64,000 bases of DNA from Pedosphaera sp. Lineage in GTDB: Bacteria; Verrucomicrobiota; Verrucomicrobiia; Limisphaerales; JADLHS01. The notes below the pieces were generated by a model. The model was given only the letters and a program-made list of their open reading frames with translations. It searched no databases and was not told the DNA's origin. The stretch is taken from NCBI GenBank assembly GCA_009695195.1, contig SIBJ01000001.1, positions 157,110-221,109 on the forward strand, read 5' to 3'. Each line of letters opens with the position of its first letter. Position 1 is the first letter of the stretch. Shown here piece after piece: positions 25,101 to 33,723 of this stretch. Position numbers and translations under genes: made by a program.

Positions 25101-26087
25101 TTCAGCGGCACGGGCACTCGCAGTTTGACTTTCGCGGGCAGCAACACCGGCGACAACACCCTGGCCGCCATCATCGGCGATCAAGGCGCGAACGCCACCG
25201 CGCTCGTCAAGAACGGCGCGGGCACTTGGCTCCTGTCGGGCAACAACACCTTCACCGGCGGGCTGACCATCAACGCCGGCGTTGTGAAACTCGGCAACGC
25301 GGGCGCATTGAATTCCACCACCCCGAATGCGGTCGCCATGACTGGAGGCACGCTTCGCCTGAACGGCAACAGCGTCACGCTCTCCGGGTTGAGCGGCTCG
25401 GCGGGAACGGTTGAAAACAATCTCGCCGGCACCGCCACGCTCACCCTCAACAAAACTTCCGGCTCCGATACTTTCTCCGGCACGATTCAAGACGGCGCCA
25501 GCGGTACGCTTGCCCTCAGCAAGACCGGGAGCGGGACGGCCGTTCTGGGCGCCGCGAACTCCTACTCCGGCGGCACGACGCTCGGCACGGGCACCGCCAA
25601 CAGCGGCGGCACATTGACGCTGGGTGCCAACGACGCGCTCGGCACCGGCGGGCTGACTTTCGCCGGCGGAATCCTGAGCGCGAACAACAAAACCGACAGC
25701 ACCATCGGCGCGCTTTCCTTGACCGCCAACTCCACGCTCGCGCTGGTGAACGACGCCACCCACGGCTCGCTAACCTTCACCACCATCTCCGGAACAGCCA
25801 CCGGCATCCTGACCATCACCGGCTGGGCGGGTGCGGCGGGTGCCGCCGGCACCGACGACCGGATCTTTTTCAGCGGCACGGCACCGGATTCAACCTTCCT
25901 CGGCCACATCCAATTCGACCTCAGCGGCACCCTTTACTACAGCGGCATGAACGGCACCGAACTCGTTCCCAGCCTTGTGCCCGTGCCCGAACCGACCGAG
26001 TGGGCGCTCATCATCTTCGCCACGCTGGCGGTGTTCTACAAATTCGTGCTGCCCCGCCTGCGCCAGTGGCGCACGGCGCACGCCTGA
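22149..26087 (+). CDS. PEP-CTERM protein with autotransporter-type beta-strand repeats
   Basis: A 1312-residue exported protein. A signal peptide (MMMRKWLTILATVLLLGEIT, cleavage near ANAANKT) is followed by about eight copies of a repeat like GTGTLTLSGANTYSGGTTIS with AGTL. Two larger blocks of about 100 residues resemble each other closely, so part of the gene arose by internal duplication. The end is a PEP-CTERM sorting tail: VPEPTEW, a hydrophobic helix (ALIIFATLAVFYKFVL) and a basic tail (PRLRQWR). Exosortase would cleave and anchor it in the envelope, but no exosortase is in the window. It is probably a large surface or matrix fibre. A start 35 codons upstream is possible but lacks signal-peptide character. 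Confidence 0.88.
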   Translation: MMMRKWLTILATVLLLGEITGANAANKTWNGGGGDNNWQTGGDWGGTAPSAGDSLFFGGSTRLTTTNNFAANTSFVGLTFNSGAGAFTLWGNAINLGGGITNSSTSLQTINLNLVLTGTRTINSASGDISIGGVISETGGTFGITKVGTGTLTLSGANSYSGDTTISAGTLKLGASSVFANGSGKGNVIVNGTFDLNGFNDTINALSGSGTVDNTAAGTSTFTVEDNNTTSTFSGVVKNTGGALTLSKIGTGTLTLSGANTYSGGTTISAGTLLIGNTSALGTGSVTLTGGTLELNGNNISIANLSGTGGSVNEKNNTTSSTITAGSDNTSTTYSGTFGTVGGNSNTKITLIKSGTGTLTLDTGNNSGTDKSMTVNAGVLRINLANSLGGGNLNLNGGVLGLGVADFTRSLGTGNGQVQFGGSGGFAAYTADRNVNLGGAAAAVTWGSGSFVPTGSTLILGASDADKTVTFQNPISFANTGRTIQVDDGSASVDAVLSGILSSSGSSGGFTKTGNGTLSLTAVNTYTGPTTINAGTVQADNASAFGTSAITVNSATLKINNVSITADNLTLNNGATLLGTGAGASYSKSSYPSIASGASVTFSTSASTDVLSISSAIRNGNSSSLITVNGPGTVAVSSGATAADAFAGSWKITAGTLRLTDANALGNPGSTSQRPIELAGGTLDLRVTTGSTFSTNTTVSANALVLANRGSSGAGVTHNLGTLSIGANTLSIGPGGNVTSGTEGLTFGATTLSGNATFEVTNSASAAMQVTLVAVGETGGTRSLTKTGNGTLILGTASTYSGDTTISAGTLKLGAANVIPDGSGNGNLTANGTLDLAGFSETLNGLSGSGIVDNTSASAVSFAAGNNNQSSTFSGVIKNTGGGALALTKTGSGTLTLSGANLYGGVTTVSGGILSVNTLANGGSTSAIGNSANSAANLVIDGGTVQYTGGAVSSDRLFTVGTGGATIDASGSGALNLTSSGALAFSGTGTRSLTFAGSNTGDNTLAAIIGDQGANATALVKNGAGTWLLSGNNTFTGGLTINAGVVKLGNAGALNSTTPNAVAMTGGTLRLNGNSVTLSGLSGSAGTVENNLAGTATLTLNKTSGSDTFSGTIQDGASGTLALSKTGSGTAVLGAANSYSGGTTLGTGTANSGGTLTLGANDALGTGGLTFAGGILSANNKTDSTIGALSLTANSTLALVNDATHGSLTFTTISGTATGILTITGWAGAAGAAGTDDRIFFSGTAPDSTFLGHIQFDLSGTLYYSGMNGTELVPSLVPVPEPTEWALIIFATLAVFYKFVLPRLRQWRTAHA

Positions 26088-26241
26088 CCCTTTCGGAGGA
26101 GCGGCCATCAAGACTGCGCTGGGTTTGGAGTTCCCTAGCTTCGTCACCACTCCTCCGAATCCGTTTTCAAATCCATTCGCGAAGGCAATTCGTCCCGCCC
26201 ACCCTTGCCCTGACCTTCGCTCGCTGACACACTGAACCGCC

Positions 26242-27414
26242 ATGCGGGAAACACTGCGCGTCTGGGTGGAAAACCTCGAAACGTTCGTCCTCGAAGTCAT
26301 CTTCGAGGAACGACCCGGCGCGCGCGCGGCCATCATGCGGGCATTCCTGCTCGGCGGTTCAAAGCTTTTTATCGTCGGCGTCAAAATCCGCCGCTGGCTT
26401 TACAACGTCCGCATCTTTCGCGACTCCACGCTCGGCGTGCAGGTCATCGCCATCGGCAACCTCACCGTCGGCGGCACGGGCAAGACGCCGGTCGTGGAAA
26501 AATTCGCGCGCGAACTCCGCGATGCCGGCCGCAACGTCGCCATCCTCTCCCGCGGCTACCGTTCCAAACCCCCGCCGCTCCACAAATCTTTTCTCAACCG
26601 CATCCTCTTCCGCACCGATTCCACGCCGCCGCGCGTCGTGTCCGACGGAAAGTCGCTCCTGCTGGATTCCGAGATGGCCGGCGACGAACCGTTCATGCTC
26701 GCGTCCAACCTCAAGGACGTCGTCGTGCTCGTGGATAAAGACCGCGTGAAAGGCGGGCGTTATGCCATCGAGAAATTCGGCTGCGACACGCTCCTGCTCG
26801 ACGACGGCTTTCAATATTGGGACTTGCGCGGCCGTCGGCACGACGTGGTGCTGATTGATCGCCAGCAACCTTTCGGCAACGAACACCTGCTCCCGCGCGG
26901 CACGTTGCGTGAACCGCCCTCCCACCTCGCGCGCGCGAACACGATCTTCATCACCAAGAGCGACGGCAATACCGCGGAGCTGCGGAAGCGCATCGCCTCG
27001 CTGAATCCAACCGCCGCTGTCATCGAGTGCATCCACCATCCGATGTATTTTGAAGACGTGTTCACCGCCGAACGCCAGCCGCTCGACTTCATCAAGGACC
27101 GGCGCGTCGCGTCGCTGAGCGGCATTGCGCAGCCGGAAAGCTTCGAGCAGAGCCTCGTCAAACTCGGCGCGGAACTCGTCTATTCCAAACGCTTCGCCGA
27201 CCATCACCGCTTCTCGCAGCAGGAAATCCTCAACGCCATCAACCGCGGCAAAAAACGCCAGGCCGAGCTCATCATCACCACGCAAAAAGACGCCGTGCGG
27301 TTCCCGAAGCTCGACCGCCGCGACCTGCCCATCCTCTGGATGCGCGTCGAGATCAAGATCGTCGCCGGCGCGGACGACTTCCGCGATTGCGTGCGGAAGA
27401 TTTGTTTCCGCTGA
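26242..27414 (+). CDS. lpxK: Tetraacyldisaccharide 4'-kinase
   Basis: Adds the 4'-phosphate of lipid A in the inner membrane. The 390-residue protein has the LpxK signature [18 protein letters not shown] (about 72-89) with the P-loop, then [15 protein letters not shown] and [13 protein letters not shown] hydrophobic N-terminal stretch ([15 protein letters not shown]) anchors it. The length is slightly greater than typical because of an N-terminal extension (residues 1-30). Its presence shows that the organism makes lipid A and so has a lipopolysaccharide-type outer membrane. Confidence 0.93.
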   Translation: MRETLRVWVENLETFVLEVIFEERPGARAAIMRAFLLGGSKLFIVGVKIRRWLYNVRIFRDSTLGVQVIAIGNLTVGGTGKTPVVEKFARELRDAGRNVAILSRGYRSKPPPLHKSFLNRILFRTDSTPPRVVSDGKSLLLDSEMAGDEPFMLASNLKDVVVLVDKDRVKGGRYAIEKFGCDTLLLDDGFQYWDLRGRRHDVVLIDRQQPFGNEHLLPRGTLREPPSHLARANTIFITKSDGNTAELRKRIASLNPTAAVIECIHHPMYFEDVFTAERQPLDFIKDRRVASLSGIAQPESFEQSLVKLGAELVYSKRFADHHRFSQQEILNAINRGKKRQAELIITTQKDAVRFPKLDRRDLPILWMRVEIKIVAGADDFRDCVRKICFR

Positions 27415-27459
27415 CGCGGTCGGCTTGCTTTCGCCAACTCACTGCGGAATACTGCCGGC

Positions 27460-28380
27460 GTGGAACCCACCGTTACGCAATTGACGAACAAGCTGGTCGC
27501 CTCCTACGCGCAGGTCGGCGGCATCAATCACCTCGACGGAAAAAATCTTCCGTCCAAACGCCTCGTCACTTCCATCACCAAGGATCTGTTGCGGCTGCTG
27601 TTTCCCGGCTTCTTCGACGACAAGTTGATTCATTCCTCCGAAATCAAAGTCGAGACCGCCGCGTTGCTCGACGCCGTGATCGGCCCGCTCGAAGACGAGA
27701 TCCGCAAGAGCCTCGAATACAATCCGCCGCCGGAATATAACAAGAGCAACCTCCGCACGGTCGCGCACAACCTCACGCTGGAATTCCTCGGCAACCTCCC
27801 GCGCGTGCGCGAGATTTTGCACACCGACATCGAAGCCGCTTTCAACGGCGACCCCGCCGCGTTGAGCAAAGAAGAGGTCATCGTCGCCTATCCCTTCGTC
27901 GAAGCCGTCGCCGTGCAACGGCTCGCGCACGAGTTGTATCTCAAGAACATCCCGCTCATTCCGCGCATCATGACCGAGTGGGCGCACGGTCGCAGCGGCA
28001 TGGACCTGCACGCCGGCGCGCAGATCGGCTCGCACTTTTTTGTGGACCATTGCACCGGCACGGTCATCGGCGAAACTTCCATCCTCGGCCACCACGTGAA
28101 GATGTATCAAGGCGTGGGTCTCGTCGCGAAATCCCTAGCCGCCGGGCAGGCGTTGCGCGGGCAGAAACGTCATCCGACCATCGAAGACCACGTCACGATC
28201 TACGCCGGCGCCACGATCATGGGCGGCGACACGACCATTGGTGAGCACAGCACCATCGGCGCGAGCGTGTTTCTCACCAACAGCGTCCCGCCGCATTCAC
28301 TCGTCGTGCAGGAATCCGCCAACGTGAAGATCATGAGCAAGAAAGACCGCGAGAAGAAGAGCGGGGATTTTCATATTTGA
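27460..28380 (+). CDS. cysE: Serine O-acetyltransferase
   Basis: Makes O-acetylserine, the carbon acceptor for sulfide in cysteine synthesis. The 306-residue protein begins with GTG (VEPTVTQLTNKLVASYAQ). It has the alpha-helical N-terminal domain followed by the left-handed hexapeptide-repeat helix (GMDLHAGAQIGSHFFVDHCT, TVIGETSILGHHVKMYQGVG, TIYAGATIMGGDTTIGEHST). The family catalytic His/Asp region is present (MDLHAGA and DHCTG). It belongs to the longer EpsC-like type. It complements the sulfate reduction operon at 2991-8878, although it lies 18 kb away behind lpxK. Confidence 0.93.
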   Translation: MEPTVTQLTNKLVASYAQVGGINHLDGKNLPSKRLVTSITKDLLRLLFPGFFDDKLIHSSEIKVETAALLDAVIGPLEDEIRKSLEYNPPPEYNKSNLRTVAHNLTLEFLGNLPRVREILHTDIEAAFNGDPAALSKEEVIVAYPFVEAVAVQRLAHELYLKNIPLIPRIMTEWAHGRSGMDLHAGAQIGSHFFVDHCTGTVIGETSILGHHVKMYQGVGLVAKSLAAGQALRGQKRHPTIEDHVTIYAGATIMGGDTTIGEHSTIGASVFLTNSVPPHSLVVQESANVKIMSKKDREKKSGDFHI

Positions 28381-28466
28381 AACCTTGCGGGCCCGTGAAC
28401 GGATGGCGGTCGTGAGCCATCAACTCATCCACAAGAATGAGAAACGGCCAGCTTGCTTGAGTTGTT

Positions 28467-28480
28467 AAAATAGGTATTTT
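28467..28480. promoter_or_regulatory. Palindrome before the antitoxin start
   Basis: AAAATAGGTATTTT is a 14-base palindrome with one mismatched central pair, ending seven bases before the antitoxin GTG. Phd-type antitoxins usually repress their own operon by binding such sites. Its position over the ribosome-binding region makes it a good operator candidate. Confidence 0.4.
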
Positions 28481-28486
28481 GACCCC

Positions 28487-28738
28487 GTGAAAGTCACTGC
28501 GACCGAACTAGCCAACGACAGCAAAGGCATCCTGGACCGGGTGATTGCGCGCGGCGATGCCGTCCAGGTGGAGCGCCACGGCAAGCGTGTGGTGCAAATC
28601 CGGCGCACCGTCGGCGTGTCGGGCGCTGAACTCCTAAAGCGTCTCAAGGCCGTCCGCTTCACCGCTGCCGAACAGCGGGAACTCAAAGCCGCGATGGGCG
28701 CGGCCTCAAAAGTTTTCGGCCATGCCGGTAGCCATTGA
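28487..28738 (+). CDS. Phd/YefM-type antitoxin
   Basis: An 83-residue DNA-binding antitoxin with a GTG start. The N-terminal KVTATELANDSKGILDRVIA and VERHGKRVVQIRRT form the Phd/YefM fold. The C-terminal helix would bind the toxin. Its 3' end overlaps the PIN toxin start by 17 bases. The toxin gene is truncated, so the antitoxin may be a survivor with no partner to neutralise. Confidence 0.82.
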   Translation: MKVTATELANDSKGILDRVIARGDAVQVERHGKRVVQIRRTVGVSGAELLKRLKAVRFTAAEQRELKAAMGAASKVFGHAGSH

Positions 28739-28910
28739 CACCAGCGTCCTGATCGCGGCGGAAAAGCTTGGCACCCTTGAGTCGTTGATCGCCACGCACG
28801 AAGGGCCGTTCTATTTCCCCGCCCACGTCGCCGCTGAATTTCTCGTGGGCACTCACCCCCCGGCCAAGGAACATCTGCGGGAGCGAACGCGGCGAGGTTT
28901 TACCGTGTGC
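28722..28910 (+). pseudogene. PIN-domain (VapC-like) toxin, truncated
   Basis: Starts well: MPVAIDTSVLIAAEKLG carries the first PIN aspartate, then FYFPAHVAAEFLVGTH carries the conserved glutamate. After about residue 63 the frame becomes Cys/Phe-rich nonsense that runs antisense to the HEPN gene up to 29390. The second half of the PIN domain with its remaining acidic residues is missing. The break point lies between about 28905 and 28941, where the convergent HEPN/MNT pair ends. Confidence 0.7.
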
Positions 28911-28940
28911 GCGTGCAGTAGGTTTTATCCGACCGAATTC

Positions 28941-29366
28941 TCATCGTTTGCTCCGGCGCTGCTTGCGCAGCTTGGCCTGTCCCTCCAGCCCGAGGGTTTC
29001 ACGCAAAGCGGCCCGCACTTTTTTGCAACCCGCCACCGCTTCGCGTGCTTCCTTGCGGGTGGCGAAATAACCGGGGTAACGGAAGTCCACAGCGTAGCGA
29101 TTGAGAGAGAACAACGCGGGTCGGAGCGGTTCGAGCATCGGCTCGGAGGGCAGCAAGAGTTCCAGCAGGCCGATCAAATCGTGCGTCTTGGGGATCATTT
29201 CACCGGATTCTTGCAGGCGCGCTTTGAAATATTTCTCGGCGCATTGTTGGGCGTGGAAGCAAACCCCGTCGAGAACGGACGGACGATTGCGCACCCGGGC
29301 AAGTTGCTGCATGGCCTCAAAGTCACCTTCGGCCTTTTGCACCCACTCAAGCACGAGCGGATTCAT
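28941..29366 (-). CDS. HEPN-domain protein
   Basis: A 141-residue HEPN protein (LVLEWVQKAEGDFEAMQQLA, then CFHAQQCAEKYFKARL, KTHDLIGLLEL and the family RYPGYF). HEPN proteins pair with MNT nucleotidyltransferases as toxin and antitoxin. In that pair the HEPN member is usually an RNase blocked by AMPylation. I do not see a clear R-x4-6-H catalytic motif here, so it may be a non-catalytic HEPN. The start overlaps the MNT gene by 20 bases. The C-terminus is strongly basic (KLRKQRRSKR). Confidence 0.82.
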   Translation of the reverse strand: MNPLVLEWVQKAEGDFEAMQQLARVRNRPSVLDGVCFHAQQCAEKYFKARLQESGEMIPKTHDLIGLLELLLPSEPMLEPLRPALFSLNRYAVDFRYPGYFATRKEAREAVAGCKKVRAALRETLGLEGQAKLRKQRRSKR

Positions 29367-29667
29367 ACAGCACCTCGCCTTTTTCCATGATTTCGCGCAT
29401 GAACCAGTCGCCCAGCTTCACGCGCTGGCGCACTTTGGCGGGAGTTCGTACCAGCAGATCCATGGCGAAACGGCGGTCGAGCCGCATCTCGATTTCCACC
29501 GCCTTTTTGTTCGGACTGCCGCGAAACGGCATGATGACCAGTAAGTCCACGTCGGAGTCTTCTGTGGGACGACCATAGGCGTAGGAACCGAACAGGATGA
29601 TCTTCTGCGGGCGAAATTCCCGCACCACCTTGTCGGCGAATTCCTGGATTTGTCGGCGCGTGATCAT
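29347..29667 (-). CDS. MNT-type nucleotidyltransferase
   Basis: A 106-residue minimal nucleotidyltransferase with GSYAYGRPTEDSDVDLLVI, which gives the GS motif and the two metal-binding aspartates. The start MITRRQIQEFADKVV is preferred. A TTG 20 codons upstream would overlap the PfkB gene end. As partner of the HEPN protein that follows it would be the antitoxin, modifying the toxin by AMP transfer. The frame between it and the HEPN gene overlaps, consistent with coupled translation. Confidence 0.85.
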   Translation of the reverse strand: MITRRQIQEFADKVVREFRPQKIILFGSYAYGRPTEDSDVDLLVIMPFRGSPNKKAVEIEMRLDRRFAMDLLVRTPAKVRQRVKLGDWFMREIMEKGEVLYESARA

Positions 29668-29723
29668 CTTGTTGCTGGGGCAATCTTTATCCGGTTCGCT
29701 CCGGATTTCAACTCTCGTCTGAA

Positions 29724-30623
29724 TCAAAACCGCGTCAGCTTCTCCAATTCCTTCACGCGCCGGTCAATGTCCGCGCGTTTGAGCTTCGTGGTGCGGTTCA
29801 AGCCGAAGCCTTCGCAGCAGAAACTCGCCGTCACGCTGCCGTGGATCATCGCGCGGCGGAGGTTGTCGTCAATCGAACCGCGTGCGGTCGCGAGGTAGCC
29901 CATCATGCCGCCGACGAACGAATCACCCGCGCCGGTCGGGTCCACAACTTTGTGCAACGGATACGCCGGGCACAGGAAAAATCCGCGCGGGCCGGAAAGG
30001 ATCGAGCCGTGCGAACCTTTTTTGATGATGACGTATTTCGGCCCGAGCTTGTGGATTTTTTTCAGCGCGGCAAAAACGTTGTCTTCCTTTGTGAGCTGAT
30101 GCGCCTCGCTGTCGTTGAGCACGAAGCCGTCAATCCGTTTGAGCAACTTGACCAGATCGTTGAACGCGATGTTGAGCCAGAGGTCCATCGTGTCAGCCAC
30201 GACGAACTTCGCGCCGCGTGACTGGTCGAGGACGTGATGTTGCAGCGCGGGCGCGATGTTGGCGAGCAGCACGAACGGTGTCCGCTGGTGCGCGGCGGGC
30301 AGCACGGGCGTGAACGTCTCGAACACGCCCAACTCGGTGAGCAGCGTGCGGCGGTTGTTCATGTTGACTTCGTATTCGCCGGACCAATGAAAAGTTTTTC
30401 CCGCCTTGATCTGCAAGCCTTCGAGATCAATCCCGTGCCGGCGATAAAGCTCGAGGTATTTCTTCGGGAAATCATCCCCGACGACGCCGACCAGTTTCAC
30501 CGGCGAAAAAAAACTCGCCGCCACCGCCGCATGACTGGCCGAGCCACCGAGCAATCGCGGATTTTCCGCCTTCGGGGTTTTGATGGAGTCCAACGCCGTG
30601 GAGCCGACAATGAGAACGCTCAT
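29724..30623 (-). CDS. PfkB-family sugar kinase
   Basis: A 299-residue ribokinase-fold enzyme. The N-terminal GSTALDSIKTP and GGSASHAAVAASFF bind the sugar or nucleoside. VVDPTGAGDSFVGGMMGYLA (about 226-245) holds the anion hole and catalytic aspartate. The substrate cannot be named with confidence, though the sequence resembles the adenosine/ribokinase-like group common in this phylum. No sugar-pathway genes adjoin. The start MSVLIVGSTALD is the natural one. Confidence 0.88.
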   Translation of the reverse strand: MSVLIVGSTALDSIKTPKAENPRLLGGSASHAAVAASFFSPVKLVGVVGDDFPKKYLELYRRHGIDLEGLQIKAGKTFHWSGEYEVNMNNRRTLLTELGVFETFTPVLPAAHQRTPFVLLANIAPALQHHVLDQSRGAKFVVADTMDLWLNIAFNDLVKLLKRIDGFVLNDSEAHQLTKEDNVFAALKKIHKLGPKYVIIKKGSHGSILSGPRGFFLCPAYPLHKVVDPTGAGDSFVGGMMGYLATARGSIDDNLRRAMIHGSVTASFCCEGFGLNRTTKLKRADIDRRVKELEKLTRF

Positions 30624-30756
30624 GGGGAATTCAAGATTTTAGATTTCAGATTCAAGCGGCGCGCAAGGTAGGCGAACGGGTGAACGCGGGCAAGCCTGTG
30701 AAAATAATTTGAGCCGCGCAGCAACAGCGGCGCGGCTCGAGTCCTTCAGCAGAATT

Positions 30757-31509
30757 TCAATCGGCCGTCTGCCCGGCGACTCTTGCCGGCAAAGCCTCCG
30801 GCACTTCCGACGGCAGCTTCGCGTAGCTCAACGACATCGAACCTTCCTCGATGTTCGCGACGACCCATTTGCCATCGCGCAAGTCGAACGTCCACACGTG
30901 TTCCGTGTCCTCGTAACCCTTCGCGCCCTCGACGATTTTTCCGGTCGCGTGTTCGGCGAGATAATCCTCCATGTTCGCCGTGATGGAAACCACCAGCCGC
31001 GAACCGTTGCTCGTGCCGCTCTCGTCCTGCTCGTAACGCAGGAACAGCGGGCGGATTTTGCCGACGGATTTCACCCGGCAATGATTCACCAGCCCGTCGC
31101 GCTCCCATTGGTTGAGAAAGGCGAGTTGCTGGTTCTGCCAGTACCAACCCGTCATCCACTCGGACGCCTCGGACATGTCCTCCTGCCGCCACGCGGCGTG
31201 GACGCGGTGATAGCAATCCGTCACCCGATCCTTCAACCGGATCCAGTCAAAATTCGGGTCCACTGCCGCCAGCCGTTTGAGAAGTTTGAGCGTCCGTTTC
31301 TGGGCGAAATGTTCGCGGACCAGAACGTAGGCGATGATCGGCGAGAAAATGATGCACAGAACGAACAGCAGGATTTTGCCCCAGGTGGACTTGAACAAAC
31401 CGGAAACGATCTTGCCGCCGGGCGCCGCCAGCGCGGTGTCAGGACTGAACAACAACAGCAGCGCCACGATCAACAGCGCGTACCAGAAGAAATTCTTTTT
31501 CATGGTCAT
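30757..31509 (-). CDS. Tim44-like domain membrane protein
   Basis: A 250-residue protein. The N-terminus has a signal or membrane segment (FFWYALLIVALLLLFSPDTA) and a second span (ILLFVLCIIFSPIIAYVLV). A Tim44-like region follows (DPNFDWIRLKDRVTDCYHRV, then QEDMSEASEWMTGWYWQ) and WTFDLRDGKWVVANIEEGSM at the end. The frame is open for 222 codons upstream, but that part is antisense to the previous gene's frame and is rejected. Tim44-like proteins in bacteria are of uncertain function. It follows the 7TMR-like gene with a 100-base spacer. Confidence 0.75.
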   Translation of the reverse strand: MTMKKNFFWYALLIVALLLLFSPDTALAAPGGKIVSGLFKSTWGKILLFVLCIIFSPIIAYVLVREHFAQKRTLKLLKRLAAVDPNFDWIRLKDRVTDCYHRVHAAWRQEDMSEASEWMTGWYWQNQQLAFLNQWERDGLVNHCRVKSVGKIRPLFLRYEQDESGTSNGSRLVVSITANMEDYLAEHATGKIVEGAKGYEDTEHVWTFDLRDGKWVVANIEEGSMSLSYAKLPSEVPEALPARVAGQTAD

Positions 31510-31610
31510 GATGGTTTGAAGGTTGAACCAGTCGTCTCGCGGGAGACAAACGATTCTTCGCCCAAAGCCTCCCGAGGAACAAGTTCTTTTTGCCTGAAAA
31601 AATCCGCCGC

Positions 31611-33185
31611 TCAGTTCAGTTCCATCTCGTTGCGCGCGCGCTCGGCTTCGAGATGTTGCCGCGTCAACCGGATCTTCGCCTGGATCAGCTCGCGATTCTG
31701 CGTGTCCTTGGCGGCGAGGGATTTTTCCAGTTCCATCACGCGCCGCTCGTAAGCGCGCAGGCGTTCCTGCAACGGCGCGTGCAGGTCGTCGAGCCGCCGT
31801 TCGAGTTCCGCCACCTCGGCGGCGGCGGCCTGCTGCGAGTCGAGCAATTGCGTGCGCTCGGAGATGAGGCTGCGAACGAACCGCTGCTTGAGCCAGTTCG
31901 AGAATTGTTTCAACACGCCCGTACGGATGGCCTCGTGCGCGCGGTGCGCGCGGTGTTCCGCGGCCAGCGCGCGCTTTTCCCAGTCTTCCTCCCCCGTCTT
32001 GATCAACGCGCGCACAGTCTCGGCCGGGATCACAATCTCCTCGTGGCACGACGGGCACTCGATGACCGCCGCGCGCTCGCCCGTTCCCGCCACGCGTGCG
32101 GGCAACAACGAACCGCGCGGTTTCCGCCGCGCCAACCACCACGCGCCCAGCACCAGCACACCGGCCAGCCACCACAAATTGAAAGACTGCGCCGGCGCGG
32201 GCGGAACGGGCGGCATTTCAACCTTCGCCGCGACCTGTTCCACAATCTGGGTCACGACCACCGGCGGCGGCACAGGCGGTGCGACCACGGTTGGCGTCAC
32301 GTTCAGCGTCCGCATTTTTTCCAGCGCCGCCAGGAGCTTGGCGTCCACCGTGTCACCGCGCTTCGCGAGCGTCTGGCCCGCGTCGATTTTTTCCAGCGGC
32401 AGATGCGCGTCCACGAAACGCACCCGCGCCTGCGTCGTCCAATCCGTTTCGAGCGTACAGTTCGCTTTCAGAAAAGTGGCGAGAAATTTCCCCGCCGCCG
32501 CGTCCTCGGGTTTGAAATGTTGCAGAAATTCCAGCCGCGCTTCGGTGAGCGTCGCGACCTGGTCAGCCGGCAGGATTTAGCCCGGCTGCTCGACGTCCGC
32601 CGCGAGCAACGGCGCGGCGGGATCGCTGTTGGTCACGAACCGCAGGCGCGGGCCGGTCGCGAACTCACCGGCTTTGGCGTCGGGCCGGATGCGTCCGTTC
32701 ATCGCGTCGCGCAACGGCGCGCTGAGCGTGATGAGCACGTCGCCGTCCGTCTTGCCCAACGCCCACAGCGGGATAAGTTCGGTGAGCAGCGGAAAATCGC
32801 GATGCTGGTTCGTGAACGAAAAGTACAGCGTCTGGTAGCGGCGCGAATTGAGCCACGCGGGGTTGAGCTTCGGCACTTTGTAAACCGCGCCCATGGCCTC
32901 CAGAAAATTTGTCCGCACCGTCGCCAGTTCCGCGCGCAGATTTTCCTCCACTTCCAGCGCGGCGTCGGGATGGAACCGGAAAATCGCCGGCACTTCCTTC
33001 GCGGCTTCGGCGGCCAGGATTTCGACGGCCTGCGGATCGGCGACGCGCAATTCCGCGGGCGTGACGAGGTCCGCCTCCACGGTGTCGCCAACGCGATACT
33101 CCGACGGTTCTTTCGCAGTCAATGCGACCGCGAAACCCAGCGTCAGCGCTGCGACCAGCGCGCGGCGAATGTCCAGCGTCACCAT
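31611..33185 (-). pseudogene. 7TMR-HDED-domain membrane protein, split by an in-frame TAA
   Basis: One frame of 525 codons from MVTLDIRRALVAALTLGFAV to EMELN is broken only by TAA at 32577-32579. The part before the stop has a signal segment and the N-terminal half of a 7TMR-HD extracellular domain (YRVGDTVEADLVTPAELRVA, then EVPAIFRFHPDAALEVEENL). The part after the stop begins ILPADQVATLTEARLEFLQH and has the C-terminal half of the same domain (LEKIDAGQTLAKRGDTVDAK). A membrane helix, a CPSCHEEI motif and a long coiled coil follow. A CAA-to-TAA change explains the break. A GTG at 32423 could restart the second part. Confidence 0.7.
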
Positions 33186-33628
33186 AGAAACGATTTCTGT
33201 TCGCCGACGAGTTGTTCGCCGTCCCACAACGTCACCCGCCACGCCGTCACCTCGCCGAAATTCCGGTAGGCCTCGCCCTCGAATTTGAGCGCGGACCATT
33301 TGGAAAGCCCGCGCGATTCCACCGCCGTTTCCAGCGTCGTCTCCCGTGGGAGTTGGCCCGTCGCCTTGCCGCGCAACTCGGCGCGCAATTTCAACTTCGC
33401 ACCCGTCGCGCCGCGCGCCCGCCACAACACATCGAAGCGCAACGCCGACCGCTGCTCGGGATGTTGCCGCAATTGCAGTTGATACGCGTCGCGGTCGTAG
33501 AGGCTCGGCGACAGCGAATGGCGGCCCTTCAGATCCAGAAAGTGCGGCAGGACTTTCACCACGCGCCCGGTCGCGGCGAACGCGTGAAAAGTCGCGGCGA
33601 GGAGGAGAATGAATAGCAACCGGAGCAC
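33179..33628 (-). CDS. Secreted protein of unknown function
   Basis: A 149-residue protein with a GTG start and a signal peptide (LLFILLLAATFHAFA, cleavage near AFAATG). The mature part is beta-rich (LRFDVLWRARGATGAKLKLR, WSALKFEGEAYRNFGEVTAW) and ends VGEQKSFLW. I do not recognise the family. Its stop overlaps the start of the 7TMR-HDED-like gene in ATGGTGA, so the two are translationally coupled and probably act at the same membrane. Confidence 0.6.
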   Translation of the reverse strand: MLRLLFILLLAATFHAFAATGRVVKVLPHFLDLKGRHSLSPSLYDRDAYQLQLRQHPEQRSALRFDVLWRARGATGAKLKLRAELRGKATGQLPRETTLETAVESRGLSKWSALKFEGEAYRNFGEVTAWRVTLWDGEQLVGEQKSFLW

Positions 33629-33723
33629 GACGCGACGATACAGTTTGCCGCCGCAAACTCAACAGGAAACAAAGTGAAGGCGGAAATTGACGCTGCTGTT
33701 TTTCGCGCGCAAACTCTCGCGCC

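Noticed and set aside
22074..25763. Long minus-strand ORFs (562 and 651 codons) opposite the PEP-CTERM gene
   Set aside because: They are the complement of a Gly/Thr/Ser-rich repeat gene in GC-rich DNA. They are Arg/Ala/Gly-rich, have no recognisable motifs, and the plus strand has a signal peptide, repeats and a sorting tail.
28911..29390. Extension of the PIN toxin frame through the HEPN gene
   Set aside because: The residues after about 63 do not continue the PIN fold, and the opposite strand has a clear HEPN protein.
30709..33269. Plus-strand ORFs of 347 and 559 codons
   Set aside because: Arg/His-rich shadows of the Tim44-like and 7TMR-HDED genes. No domains, and they cross several real gene boundaries.
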